Shown here one piece after another: positions 21,823 to 34,358 of a DNA stretch of 64,000 nt. Origin of the DNA: Hordeum vulgare subsp. vulgare (lineage: Eukaryota > Streptophyta > Magnoliopsida > Poales > Poaceae); the NCBI RefSeq assembly GCF_904849725.1, contig NC_058524.1, positions 494,204,263-494,268,262 on the forward strand, in the 5' to 3' direction. The stretch's first letter is position 1; every line of letters starts with the position of its first letter. The translations under genes and the position numbers were made by a program. The notes beneath the pieces were generated by a model. That model was not told where the DNA came from, ran no database searches, and saw nothing but the letters and a program-made list of their open reading frames with translations.

Positions 21823-22397
21823 GCAGGGGCTAGGGTTTGAGGTCTTTTTGCCAATTTTTGAACCTCCGATCGTGATCAGACGGTTACGATTGCGGGGTAG
21901 GTTAGCTGGCCTATGGTAGGCATTGGAGAGGGGCTAGGCTAAGATGAGAGAGAGAGATTTGGTGGCCCATGATAGAGTTTTAAACACCGAAAACGTCTGA
22001 TAGTAAACTCACTATAGTGTCATTATACACTTAACGGTTCGAGTACCAAACAAATCCGACTTCGATGAAATTTGGCAAGCTGCCTACCTACAGTATAATA
22101 AGACTGCACGCCAACTTTCAATCCAATCCAAGAAAGTTTTATACACACTTCTATAAACAATATTTTAATGGTGCTCTCGGCTCTTGCGTGTGTGGTTGGT
22201 CCCAAAACGGTCAACGACAAAAACGAGGCAACCAACAACTAATTACGGATGCAAGTTTGAAAAATGACGGCAATGGAGTGCCGATGCAATGGAGATGATG
22301 CGAATGATGCGACAATAAATGCGACATGCAAATAAATGGAATGATGACAATGGAATAAAACGGGAATCTTCTAGAGAGTCGGTTCCGGGTTGTTACA

Positions 22398-23084
22398 ATG
22401 CTCCTACACTAACAAGATATCTTGAGCCGAGATGTTAGAATGAGAAGAGGAAGAGGAAAGGACGAGGTAAAACTTAGTTGCTTCTTTGATAAACAAAGTG
22501 AAACCAACAAACATAGAGGTTGCAAAAGTTAAGGATACTATGAGGAACAAGAAACAATTCAATAGAAATTTGGGCAGCACTTCGGTAGGAAAGAGGAAAA
22601 AACTGATAGGGAGGAAAGAACTTGAATAGGGGGCACTTAAGTTAAATGGAGAAGCAAGGAAAGAACATGATCTTTATAAAACAAGATAATGGATGAAAGA
22701 GAGCAACATCACAAAGCATCTGGTTCAAAGAATAGAAACTAGATCATTTGAAGGAGAAGAAAATGACAAATTGTACCCCAATTGGACTTGAAAAGAATAC
22801 TACAAAGGAGGATTGAATGGAGTTATTGGAAATCAACAACGAAAGAAAAGCTTGTTGTGTGCTTATGGAAACCATCTCAAAATTAGGAGGTGACAAGCAG
22901 CCACTAACGTAACCGTTTGATTGCTTGGGAGCAACAACAGAGGCAAACTTATTTCACCAAGAGGATACATTGAGAACTTGGATCAACAATAATAGCCATA
23001 ATAGCATAAGTCCTTAGGCAAATATTGAGGTGAAATCCAATCCAAGATAAGCTCAATGAAGAAATCAAGGGTTGAAAATATCTC
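22398..23084. other. Purine-rich internal DNA beside LTR G, left of Copia A
   Basis: The stretch is rich in A and G on the plus strand (gagaagaggaagaggaaagg and similar). It has no recognisable ORF. It resumes in the same style after Copia A at 31706, so it is one unit split by that insertion. It is probably the 3' internal part of the element owning LTR G. Confidence 0.45.
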
Positions 23085-24911
23085 TGTTGGGGAACGTCGC
23101 ATGGGAAACAAAAATTTTCCTACGCGCACGAAGACCTATCATCGTGATGTCCATCTACGAGAGGGGATATTCGATCTACGTACCCTTGTAGATCGCACAA
23201 CAGAAGCGTTAAGAAACACGGTTGATGTAGTGGAACGTCCTCACGTCCCTCGATCCACCCCGCGAACCGTCCTGCGATCAGTCCCACGATCTAGTGCCGA
23301 ACGGACGGCACCTCCGAGTTCAGCACACGTACAGATCGACGATGATCTCGGCCTTCTTGATCCAGCAAGAGAGGCGGAGAGGTAGATGATTTCTCCGGCA
23401 GCGTTACGGCGCTCCGGAGGTTGGTGATGATCTTATCTCGGCAGGGCTCCGCCCGAGCTCCGCAGAAACGCGATCTAAATGTAAAACCGTGGAGATATGT
23501 GGTCGGGCTGCCGTGGCAAAGTTGTCCCAAATCAGCCCTAAAACCTCCGTATATATAGGGGGAAGAGGGGAAGCCTTGCCTTGAGGCTCAAGGAGCCCCA
23601 AGGGGGTCGGCCTAGCCAAGGGGGGGAGTCCTCCCCTTCCAAACCGAATCCAACTAGGTTTGGAAGGAGGAGTCCTTCCCCTTTTTCCCACCTCCTCTTT
23701 TTTTTCTTTTCCTCTTTGATTTTCTTCCTATGGCGCATAGGGCCTTCTTGGGCTGTCCCACCAGCCCACCAAGGTCTTGTGCGCCACCCCCAAGGCCTAT
23801 GGGCTTCCCCGGGGTGGGTTTCCCCCCCCCCCCCCCCCGGTGAACACCCGGAACCCATTCGCCGTTCCCGGTACATTCCCGGTAACTCCGAAAACCTTCC
23901 GGTAATCAAATGAGGTCATCCTATATATCAATCTTTGTTTCCGGGCCATTCTGGAAACCCTCCTGACGTCCGTGATCTCATCCGGGACTCCGAACAACAT
24001 TCGGTAACCAACCATATAACTCAAATACGCATAAAACAACGTCGAACCTTAAGTGTGCAGACCCTGCGGGTTCGAGAACTATGTAGACATGACCCGAGTG
24101 ACTCCTCGGTCAATATCCAATAGCGGGACCTGGATGCCCATATTGGATCCCACATATTCTACGAAGATCTTATCGTTTGAACCTCGGTGCCAAGGATTCA
24201 TTAATTTACATAGGTGTCATTCCCTTTGTCCTTTGGTATGTTACTTGCCCGAGATTCGATCGTCAGTATCCGCATACCTATTTCAATCTCGTTTACCGGC
24301 AAGTCTCTTTACTCGTTCCATAATACAAGATCCCGCAACTTACACTAAGTCACATTGCTTGCAAGGCTTGTGTGTGATGTTGTATTACCGAGTGGGCCCC
24401 GAGATACCTCTCCGTCACACGGAGTGACAAATCCTAGTCTCGATCCATACTAACTCAACGAACACCTTCGGAGATACCTGTAGAGCATCTTTATAGTCAC
24501 CCAGTTACGTTGCGGCGTTTGATACACACAAAGCATTCTTCCGGTGTCCGTGAGTTATATGATCTCATGGTCATAGGAACAAATACTTAACACGCAGAAA
24601 ACAGTAGCAACAAAATGACACGATCAATATGCTACGTCTATTAGTTTGGGTCTAGTCCATCACATGATTCTCCTAATGATGTGATCCCGTTATCAAGTAA
24701 CAACACTTGCCTATGGCCAGGAAACCTTGACCATCTTTGATCAACGAGCTAGTCAACTAGAGGCTTACTAGGGACAGTGTTTTGTCTATGTATCCACACA
24801 AGTATTGTGTTTCCAATCAATACAATTATAGGATGGATAATAAACGATTATCATGAACAAAGAAATATAATAATAACTAATTATTTTTGCCTCTATGGCA
24901 TATTTCCAACA
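23085..24911 (-). repeat. 3' LTR of Copia A
   Basis: This 1827-base LTR aligns with 29886-31700 along its whole length. It contains a TATA-like CCTATATATACG (minus, near 23550) and a run of 17 C at 23822-23838, which is 12 C in the other LTR (30618-30629). It ends against the polypurine tract. Confidence 0.92.
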
Positions 24912-24930
24912 GTCTCCCACTTGCACTAGA
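24912..24930 (-). other. Polypurine tract of Copia A
   Basis: The minus strand reads CTAGTGCAAGTGGGAGAC immediately before the 3' LTR start, the same tract as in Copia B (43055-43067). Confidence 0.8.
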
Positions 24931-26310
24931 GTCAATAATCTAGTTCACATCACCATGTGATTCCAACGAATCCAACACCCATATTGTTATGGGGTGTGAT
25001 CACGTCTTGCTCGTGAGAGAGGTTTTAGTCAACGGTTCTAAAACTTTCAGATCCGTGTGTTCTTTACAAATCTTTATGTCATCTTATAGATGATGTTACT
25101 ATGTGTTATTCGGAAATACTCCAAATATCTACTCTACTATACGAATCCGTTTCACTACTCATAGTTATTCGGATTAGTGTCAAAGCTTGCATCGACGTAA
25201 CCCTTTACGATGAACTCTTTAACCACCTCCATAATCCAGAAAAATTCCTTAGTCCATCAGTTACTAAGGATAAATTTTGACCGCTGCTAGTGATTCAATC
25301 CTGGATCACTCTGTGTACCTCTTAACAGACTTGCTGCAAGGCACACATCAGGTACGGTACTCTGCATGGCATACTTTAGAGTCTACGGCTAAGGCATAGA
25401 AGACGACCTTCGTCTATTCTCTTTATTCTTCCAGGGTCGGGTTTTGAGTCTTACTCAAATTCACACCTTACAACGCAACCAAGAACTCCTTCTTTGTTGA
25501 TCTATTTTGAACTCCTTCAAAAACTTGTCAAGGCATGCATCTTTTTGAAACTTCTATTAAGCGCTTTTGATCTATCTCCATAGATCTTTGATGCTCAACA
25601 TTCAAGTAGCGCAATCCAGGTATTACTTTGAAAACTCCTTTCAAACAACCTTGTATGCTTTACAGAAAATTCTACATTACTTCTGATCCACAATATGTCA
25701 ACCACATATACTTATCAGAAATTCTATAGTGCTCCCACTCACTTCTTTGGAAATACAAGTTTCTCATAAACCTTGTACAAACCCAAAATCTTTGATCATC
25801 TCATCAAAGTGTATATTCCAGCTCCGAGATGCTTGCACCAGTCCATTGAAGGATCGCTGGAGCTTGCATACTTGTTAGTATCTTTAGGATCGACAAAACC
25901 TTCTGGTTGTATCACATACAATGTTTGCTCAAGGACACCTTCGAGGAAACAATGTTTTGACATCCTATGTGCAATATTTCAAAAATAATGCAACAACTAC
26001 TAACATAATTCTAACAGACTTTTAGCATCGCTACGAGTGAGAAAGTCTCATCATAGTCAACTGTTTGATCTTGTCGGAAACATCTTTGCGACAAGTCGAG
26101 CTTTTCTTAATAGTGACTTATCACCATCATCGTCTGTCTTCCTTTTAAAGATCCATCTATACTCAACAGTCCTATGACCATCAAGTAGTTCTTCCAAAGT
26201 CTACACTTTGTTTTCATACATGGATCCTCTCTCAGATTTCATGGCTTCCAGCCTTTTGTCGGAATCCGGGCCCACCATTGCTTTCTCCACAGCTCGTAGG
26301 TTCATTATTG
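24931..26310 (-). pseudogene. Reverse transcriptase / RNase H remains of Copia A
   Basis: On the minus strand, segments of the Copia RT can be traced near 25980-26060 (a DETFS-like start and a 'DVKT' block with frame breaks) and near 25830-25900 (VCKLQRS..GLVQAS). They sit in the expected order relative to Copia B but are full of stops and frameshifts; no frame exceeds about 70 residues. A YVDD box could not be confirmed. The RNase H part is reduced to unrecognisable fragments next to the polypurine tract. Confidence 0.6.
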
Positions 26311-27465
26311 TTCAACAACATGACCTCCAAGACAGGGTTACCATACCACTCTGTAGTAGTATGCGACCTTGTCGACCTACGAGGTTTGTAGTAACTTGAT
26401 CTGATGCTCGATGATCACCATCATCAGCTTTCACTTCAATTGGTGTAGGCGCCACAGGAACAACATCATGCGCCGTGCTACACACTGGTTGAAATGATGG
26501 TTCAATAACCTCATCAAGTTCTACCACCCTCCCACTCAATTCTTTCGAGAGAAACCTTTCCTCGAAAAAGGATCCGTTTCTAGAAACAAACACTTTGCTT
26601 TCGGATCTGAGATAGGAGATGTACCCAACTGTTTTGGATATCCTATGAAGATGCATTTATCCACTTTGGGTTCGATCTTATCAGACTGAACCTTTTTTAC
26701 ATAAGTGTCGAAGCCCCAAACTTTCAAGAAACGACAGTTTAGATTTCTCTAAACCTCAGTCTATACTGTGTCATCTCAACAGAAATACGCGGTGCCCTAT
26801 TTAAAGTGAATGCGGTTGTCTCTAATGCATAACCCATAAACGATAGTGGTAATTCAATAAGAGACATCATAGCATGCACCATACCAAATAGTGCGTGGCT
26901 ATGACATTCAGACACATCATCACACTATGATGTTCCAGGTGGCATGAACTGCGAAACAATTTCCACATTGTCTTAACTGCGTACCAAAACTCGTAACCCA
27001 GATATTCATTTCTATGATCATATCGTAGACAGTTTATCCTCTTGTTACGACGAACTTCACTCTGAAACAGAATTGAACTTTTCAATATTTCAGACTTGTG
27101 ATTCATTAAGTAAATACTCTTGTATCTACTCAAATCATCATTCAAGTAAGAACATAATGATATCCACTGCGTGCCTCAGTACCTATTGGACTGCATACAT
27201 CAAAATGTATCACTTCCAACAAGTTACTATCTTGTTTCATCTCAATGAAAACAAGGCCTTGCTCATGTGGTATGATTTGCATGTCACTAGTGATTCAAAA
27301 TCAAGTGAGTATAAAGATCCATCAGCATGGAGCCTCTTCATGCAATTTACACCAACATGACTCAAGCTGCAGTGCCACAAGTAAGTGGTACTATTATCAT
27401 TACCTCGTATCCTTTTGGGACCAATATCATGAACATGTGTAACACTACGATCGAGATTCAATAAA
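26311..27465 (-). pseudogene. Integrase remains of Copia A
   Basis: In order on the minus strand: the pre-integrase zinc-binding part (TYLWHCSLSHVGVNCMKRLH, 27237-27461), the start of the catalytic core (DDLSRYKSIYLMNHKSEI with 'RYDHRNEYLGYEF', 26867-27145), and the C-terminal GKR-type region (KVWGFDTYVKKVQSDKIEPK, 26536-26727). In the zinc finger the second Cys pair has changed (TCKSYHM) compared with Copia B (TCEPCLM). The core second Asp lies in YDHRNEY, the position of SDRGGEY in B. The frames are separated by shifts, so no functional integrase can be made. Confidence 0.7.
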
Positions 27466-28640
27466 CCATTGAAGGTGATTATTCAAGCAAATAGAGTAAC
27501 CATTATTCTCTTTAAATGAATAATCATATTGCAATAAACACGATCCAATCATGTCCATGCTTAACGCAAGCACCAAATAACAATTATTTCGGTTTAACAC
27601 CAATCCCGATGGTAGAGGGAGCGTGCGACGTTTGATCATATCAACCTTGGAAACACTTCCAACACATATCCTCACCTCGCCTTTAGCTAGTCTCCGTTTA
27701 TGCCGTAGCTTTTATTTCGTGTTACTAATCACTTAGCAACTGAACCGGTATCCAATACCCTCGTGCTACTAGGAGTACTAGTAAAGTACACATCAACATC
27801 ATGTATATCAAATATACTTCTTTCGACTTTTGCCAGCCTTCTTATCTACCAAGTATCTAGAGTTGCTCCGCCTTAGTGACTGTTCCCCTCATTACAGAAG
27901 CACTCAGTCTCGGGTTTGGGTTTAATCTTGGGTCTCTTCATTAGTGCAGCAACTGTTTTGCCGTTTCACGAAGTATCCCTTCTAGCCCTTGCCTTTCTTG
28001 AAACTTAGTGGTTTTACAAACCATCAGCTATTGATGCTCCTTCTTGATTTCTACTTTCGCAGTGTCAAACATCGCGAATCGCTCAAGGATCATTGTATCT
28101 ATCCTTGATATGTTATAGTTCATCACGAAGCTCTCATAGCTTGGCGGCAGTGACTTTGGAGAACCATCACTATCTCATCTGGAAGATTAACTCCCACTTG
28201 ATTCAAACGATTGTCGTACTCAGACAATCTGAGCACACGCTCAACTATTGAGCTTTTCTCCTTTACTTTGTGGACAAAGAATCTTGTTGGAGGTCTCGTA
28301 CCTCTTAACAAGGGCACAAGCATGAAATCACAATTTCATCTCTTTAGAACATCACTTATGTTCCGTGACGTTTCAAAACGTCTTCGGCGCCTTGCTTCTA
28401 AGCCGTTAAGTACTTTGCACTGAACTATCGTGTAGTCATCAGAAACGTGTATGTCGGATGTTCACTACATCTACAGATGACACTCGAGGTGCAGCACACC
28501 GAGTGGTGCATTAAGGACATAAGCCTTCTGCGCAGCAACGAGGTCAATCCTCGGTAAAGTTTGCTACTATCAACTTTCAACTAAATTTTCTCTAGGAACA
28601 TATAAAAATAGTAGAGCTATAGAGCAAGCTACATCGTAAT
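27466..28640 (-). pseudogene. Gag and protease remains of Copia A
   Basis: The minus strand shows Gag fragments (SSIVERVLRLSEYDNRLNQV and the following INLP-EIV.VLQS block at 28123-28323). A decayed zinc knuckle lies near 27900 (KPETECF then a broken GH). A protease core VLDTGSV is near 27740-27760. A post-protease segment is at 27445-27675. The order matches the better-preserved Copia B. Several stops and frameshifts separate the pieces. Confidence 0.65.
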
Positions 28641-29872
28641 TCGCAAATACCATTAGACTATGTTCATGACAATTAGTTCAATTAATCATATTACTTAAGA
28701 ACTCCCACTCAAAAAGTAAATCTCTCTAGTCATTTGAGTGGTACATGATCCAAATCCACTATCTCAAGTCCGATCATCACGTGAGTCGAGAATAGTTTCA
28801 GTGGTAAGCACCTCTATGCTAATCATATCAACTATACGATTCATGCTCGACCTTTCGGTCTCATGTGTTCCGAGGCCATGTCTGCACATGCTAGGCTCGT
28901 CAAGCTTAACCCGAGTGTTCCGCGTGTGCAATTGTTTTGCACCCGTTGCATGTGAACGTTGAGTCTATCACACCCGATCATCACGTGGTGTCTCGAAACG
29001 AAGAGCTGTCGCAACGGTGCACAGTCGGGGAGAACACAATTTCGTCTTTAAATTTTAGTGAGAGATCACCTCATAATGCTACCGTCGTTCTAAGCAAAAT
29101 AAGGTGCATAAAAGGATTAACATCACATGCAATTCATAAGTGACATGATATGGCCATCATCATGTGCTTCTTGATCTCCATCACCAAAGCACCGGCATGA
29201 TCTTCTTGTCACCGGCATCACACCATGATCTCCATCATCATGATCTCCATCAACGTGTCGCCATCGGGGTTGTCGTGCTACTTATGCTATTACTACTAAA
29301 GCTACATCCTAGCAAAGTAGTAAACGCATCTGCAAGCACAAACGTTAGTTTAAAGACAACCCTATGGCTCCTGCTGGTTGCCGTACCATCGACGTGCAAG
29401 TGGATATTATCTATTACAACATGATCATCTCATACATCCAATATATAACATCACATCGTTGGCCATATCACATCACAAGCATACCCTCCAAAAACAAGTT
29501 AGACGTCCTCTAATTTTGTTGTTGCATGTTTTACGTGGTGACCATGGGTATCTAGTAGGATCGCATCTTACTTACGCAAACACCACAACGGAGATATATG
29601 AATTTCTATTTAACCTTATACAAGGACCTCCTCGGTCAAATCCGATTCAACTAAAGTTGGAGAAACTGACACTTTCCAGTCATCTTTGAGCAACGGGGTT
29701 ACTCGTAGCGATGAAACCAGTCTCTCGTAAGCATACGAGTAATTTCGGTCCAAGCCGCTTCAATCCAACAATACCGCAAATCAAGAAAAGACTAAGGAGG
29801 GCAGCAAAATGCACATCACCGCCCAGAAAAACTTTTGTGTTCTACTCGAGAAGACATCTACGCATGAACCTA
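28641..29872 (-). other. Leader (untranslated) region of Copia A
   Basis: About 1.2 kb lies between the primer-binding site and gag, without a conserved ORF. It is colinear in reverse complement with 37794-39033 of Copia B (shared 'gtgatgatcgg' and 'tttcgagacaccacgtgatg' blocks), so it is a conserved feature of the family. Confidence 0.75.
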
Positions 29873-29885
29873 GCTCTGATACCAC
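29873..29885 (-). other. Primer-binding site of Copia A
   Basis: The minus strand reads GTGGTATCAGAGC directly after the 5' LTR, complementary to initiator-Met tRNA as is usual for Copia elements. Confidence 0.85.
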
Positions 29886-31700
29886 TGTTGGGCAACATCG
29901 CATGGGAAACAAAAAATTTCTTACGCGCACGAAGACCTACCATGGTGACGTCCATCTACAAGAGGGGATATTCGATCTACGTACCCTTGTAGATCGCACA
30001 ACAAAAGCGTTAAGAAACGCGGTTGATGTAGTGGAACGTCCTCACGTCCCTCGATCCGCCCCGCGAACCGTCCCGCGATCAGTCCCACGATCTAGTGCCG
30101 AACGGACGGCACGTCCCAGTTCAGCACACGTACAGATCGACGATGATCTCGGCCTTCTTGATCCAGCAAGAGAGGCAGAGAGGTAGATGAGTTCTCCGGC
30201 AGCGTGACGGCGCTCCAGAGGTTGGTGATGATCTTATCTCGGCAGGGCTCCGCCCGAGCTCCGCAGAAACGCGATCTAGAGGTAAAACCGTGGAGATATG
30301 TGGTCGGGCTGCCGTGGCAAAGTTGTACCAAATCAGCCCTAAATCTCCGTATATATAGGGGGAAGAGGGGAAGCCTTGACTTGAGGCTCAAGGAGCCCCA
30401 AGGGGGTCGGCCGAGCCAAGGGGGGGAGTCCTCCCCTTCCAAACCGAATCCAACTAGGTTTGGAAGGAGGAGTCCTTCCCCTTTTTCCCACCTCCTCTTT
30501 TTTTTTCCTCTTTGATTTTCTTCCTATGGCGCATAGGGCCTTCTTGGGCTGTCGCACCAGCCCACCAAGGGCTGGTGCGCGACCCCCAAGGCCTATGGGC
30601 TTCCCCGGGGTGGGTTGCCCCCCCCCCCCGGTGAACACCCGGAACCCATTCGTCATTCCCGGTACATTCCCGGTAACTCCGAAAACCTTCCGGTAATCAA
30701 ATGAGGTCATCCTATATATCAATCTTCGTTTCTGGACCATTCCGGAAACCCTCGTGACGTCCGTGATCTCATCCGGGACTCTGAACAACATTCGGTAACC
30801 AACCATATAACTCAAATACGCATAAAACAACGTCGAACCTTATGTGTGCAGACCCTGCGGGTTCGAGAACTATGTAGACATGACCCGAGTGAGTCCTCGG
30901 TCAATATCCAATAGCGGGACCTGGATGCCCATATTGGATCCCACATATTCTACAAAGAACTTATCGTTTGAACCTCAGTGCCAAGGATTCATATAATCCC
31001 GTATGTCATTCCCTTTGTCCTTTGGTATGTTACTTGCCCGAGATTCGATCGTCAGTATCCGCATACCTATTTCAATATCGTTTACCGGCAAGTCTCTTTA
31101 CTCGTTCCGTAATACAAGATCCCGCAACTTACACTAAGTCACATTGCTTGCAAGGCTTGTGTGTGATGTTGTATTACCGAGTGGGCCCCGAGATACCTCT
31201 CTGTCACACGGAGTGACAAATCCCAGTCTCGATCCATACTAACTCAACGAACACCTTCGGAGATACCTGTAGAGCATCTTTATAGTCACCCAGTTACATT
31301 GCGACGTTTGATACACACAAAGCATTCCTCCGGTGTCAGTTAGTTATATGATCTCATGGTCATAGGAACAAATACTTGACACGCAGAAAACAGTAGCAAC
31401 AAAATGACACGATCAATATGCTACGTCTATTAGTTTGGGTCTAGTCCATCACATGATTCTCCCAATGATGTGATCCCGTTATCAAGTAACAACACTTGCC
31501 TATGGCCAGGAAACCTTGACCATCTTTGATCAACGAGCTAGTCAACTAGAGGCTTACTAGGGACAGTGTTTTGTCTATGTATCCACACAAGTATTGTGTT
31601 TCCAATCAATACAATTATAGCATGGATAATAAACGATTATCATGAACAAAGAAATATAATAATAACTAATTATTATTGCCTCTAGGGCATATTTCCAACA
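29886..31700 (-). repeat. 5' LTR of Copia A
   Basis: This 1815-base LTR is the partner of 23085-24911. In the first 150 aligned bases about ten substitutions are visible, more than in the middle of the LTR. The minus-strand TATA-like CCTATATATACG lies at about 30347-30358. Confidence 0.92.
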
Positions 31701-31705
31701 ATCTC

Positions 31706-33614
31706 ATGATCAAAGAATTGGTGCATTTAAATATATCATACTTGAAACAAATTCCTTTCGAGACTCCTCATGAATCAAAATTCTATAACACCACTTCAAA
31801 GGATAATGGAGAAGGAATTGCACTTCAAAATGCAAGAGAAAGAATACTTGAGGTTCTCGAAAAGAATCTTGAAGACCATATTGTGAAATAATTACAACCT
31901 TGAAGAACCACCATGAAGAACCTATGTATACAAAAGAAATGAAGGTTGAAAAGAATAAGATTATGACCTTGCAAAGACTTATATGAATCTTCAAAAAGGG
32001 ATAATTGAGGAAATTTGAACTCTGGAAAAGAAAAGGTGAGCACTTAGTATCGAGAATTGATATCATGAGCCACTCCAGAAGAACAATTGAAATCACTTAA
32101 AGGGAACAAGAATTATGCTTATCCTTCATCAAGTTAAATTGATGACATGCAACGGATTTAGCATACCAATTCTTCTTCTTGAAAGATTGAAGAGAGATGG
32201 CACGACTTGATAAAGTCTTCAACGAAACACCGGGAAGAATTGAAATGAAAGAGGACACTACAAGTGAATGGAGATGAATGAGAAAGAATAGATCATGCTT
32301 TGCCTATAGCATAAACTTGAATGTTGCACCGGAATATATGAGATACGAAAAAATAGACATCAATTAAGAAGAATTTGAGAATGGAAGATGAAAGGTGATC
32401 ATGAAGAAATCTTCTAAGATGATGGCCTTTGGAGGATCGATAAAAAAAAACAACTATGAGATGCACTTGGATAGATAAGGAAGGAATTTATCATGAATGG
32501 AAACATTCCAGAAGATAACACGAAGATGAATTGACAATCTTCAAAAGAATGGACAAAGATTTAAGACAAGCTCTCCTTCAGTCATCCAAACTGAGAACGG
32601 TGACGAGAAACAACACCATGAATTACTGGGACGCTCTAGAATAAGGAGAAAAGGAAGGTTGAGCCAATAATGAGAAATAATTCGAAGAGATCTTGGAGAA
32701 GGAATATGACTAATGAAATCATTATTACATCACATTTGAAACAAACTAGAGATCTTCGTAAAAGATTAGAAGAGCCAGGTAATATCCTCGGAAAACCTAT
32801 GGGTTATGGATCCACTCAAAGAAAACACTACTGGAAACATTGCTAAGAAAGACTGATTGCACCGGTGTAAATGAAAACTTGATGAGGTGAGAACCTCGAA
32901 TAATTGAAAGGATTGATTAGAAACACGAATCTTCAGATAAATCTTCAACACTCCAGATAGAATAGAGAGGTGAATAAGAGAGGCTTGAATTAGAATTTCT
33001 AACACTGGAATGCATTGAACAAATGAAAAGGATATGATGAACACAAAAAGCTAGAATCGAATCCATCGGGGAAGAAAAACAAGAATGAGGAATGATGAAA
33101 CTGGAACTCTTAGGCATCTTCACAATGAATCAACGTATATGATATAGAATAAAAGGTAATGAAAGCATCAATGAAAGGAAAGGCACTTGGATGATAATTT
33201 AATCATTGAAGAAAAGGGGCGGGAGGGTGGGAAAAACAAAGATAACTTGGGACTGATGAGACGAAATCTGGAAAGAAATATGAAGGATGATCTTGCAAAT
33301 ATTGGAGAGGATTGAATTACTTGATGAAAAGAACTCCGGATGGAAAAGAATTTACATGAGAATTGATTGAGAAAAAGGATTAGCACTCCCATAGAAATAT
33401 GAGAACACCCTGTAGGAAATATATGAAATCACCACTTGAGATTGAAGCAACTCGAATTACCATACTCCTATAAAACAAGGATGATGCTTGCAAATTAAGC
33501 GAGAAACAAATTCGTGAAAGTGATTCCGTTCGATATTTTCGTGGTAACGCTCGCACAGTCTCGATCGTACATTGGATTTTCATATTGAAATGATGCTCGA
33601 ATATGCTCCCTAGG
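31706..33614. other. Purine-rich DNA right of Copia A
   Basis: It continues the 22398-23084 unit: long runs of words like 'gaagaattgaaatgaaagag' on the plus strand, with no recognisable coding region on either strand. Open frames on the minus strand (for example 31710-32096) are Phe/Ser/Leu-rich shadows of this composition. It ends near 33614, where H-type sequence begins. Confidence 0.4.
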
Positions 33615-34358
33615 TGTCATCGGAGAACTTAGGTGTGAGTCCATTGCCACTATGTGGCAACTCTAAGGGATTCATCGGGAACGAGAGATAGATTTACCCA
33701 GGTTCGCCCCCTCCAATGGAGGTAACAACCTACATCGTGCTTTCGTGTCTATATTCATGGTGATCTCGATTACATGGGTGCGAAATAGCTAACCTAGCTT
33801 TTGAGAGTTTCTTGCTTGATCTTTTCAGCTCGAGGGCTCCCCTTTATATATAGGTGGAGGCCGCGAGTTCACAATGGAGTCCGGGTCAATAAACGCATAT
33901 GATCTATTAGAATCCTACATTGTATTGTTTCCCAAATTAGGAAGGCTTATGGCGTCTTCTGCCTTGTGGTCCTGGAGCCATCATCTTCAGGTACTAGACC
34001 ACCAGGCGGATCACTTGGTAAGTCTTCTTACTTGCCTTTCTATCATCTCTATGCCCATCGAGTATATGCTTCTTAAGCCACCTATTGTCCAACCTCCCCC
34101 AAACGGCGAGTTATACCGCGGGGTGATATCCCCGACATTAGGCCCCATGTTGATTTGAACTTGTTCATGTCAATCTTCCTTGCTTCCATAAGGCAACTCA
34201 ACTTTTGCCTTGTATTTGCGTCTTCCCAATTTCTTGAAATGCGACCTTATGGCACTGTCAGACTTTGTGATTTTCCCCGCGCCGTCTACCTATGCTGTCA
34301 TCCACCGGAATTTAGGTAAAATGCGATGACATCACAACAAACCTATGTGCATATATTT
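33615..34358 (+). mobile_element. Element H, 5' non-coding / LTR part, left of Gypsy D
   Basis: Starting at about TGTCATCGGAGAAC, this segment has the look of a Triticeae LTR/leader: 'tttacccaggttcgccccctc', a TATA-like 'cctttatatatagg' (33841-33854) and, at 34285-34340, 'ccaccggaattta' followed by 'gcgatgacatc'. It stops at 34358. Sequence that reads on naturally ('atcccttgagtcgaggcgtc') appears at 60775, beyond element D. The exact split between LTR and leader is not determined. Confidence 0.55.

Larger units (their letters stand above)
18241..22397 (-). repeat. Long LTR G (about 4.1 kb), minus strand
   Basis: The right end, read on the minus strand, is TGTAACAACCCGGAACCGAC, a classical Gypsy LTR start. 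It is followed outside by a purine-rich GTGTAGGAGCAT, as expected for a polypurine tract. A TATAAATA box (21815-21822, minus) precedes a GC-rich leader-like block (21290-21780). The rest is AT-rich without ORFs. The left boundary is approximate: no primer-binding site is present there, so this is a 3' LTR. Coding-looking frames in the GC-rich block occur in several overlapping phases and are composition artefacts. Confidence 0.6.
23085..31700 (-). mobile_element. Complete Copia element A (Angela/BARE/WIS type), minus strand
   Basis: The 8616-base element has LTRs at 23085-24911 and 29886-31700, flanked by an exact five-base duplication atctc (23080-23084 and 31701-31705). On the minus strand the order is: 5' LTR, initiator-Met primer-binding site, long leader, gag, protease, integrase, RT, RNase H, polypurine tract, 3' LTR. 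This is the Copia order, with integrase before RT. The internal region is heavily broken and encodes no intact protein. LTR length, termini TGTTGGAAATATGCC...CCCAACA and the gag-pol type identify the Angela/BARE1/WIS group of Triticeae. Confidence 0.92.

Noticed and set aside
21288..21833. A 163-codon minus ORF and others in the GC-rich block of LTR G
   Set aside because: Same reason: Pro/Ala/Arg-rich frames in several phases within an LTR leader downstream of a TATA box.
23056..24427. ORFs of 80-124 codons in Copia A LTR, repeated at 29809-31216 and in Copia B LTRs
   Set aside because: LTR shadows conserved only because LTRs are copies of each other.
31710..33123. Minus-strand Phe/Ser/Leu-rich ORFs that look like membrane proteins
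   Set aside because: They are the complement of purine-rich DNA; no other sign of coding.
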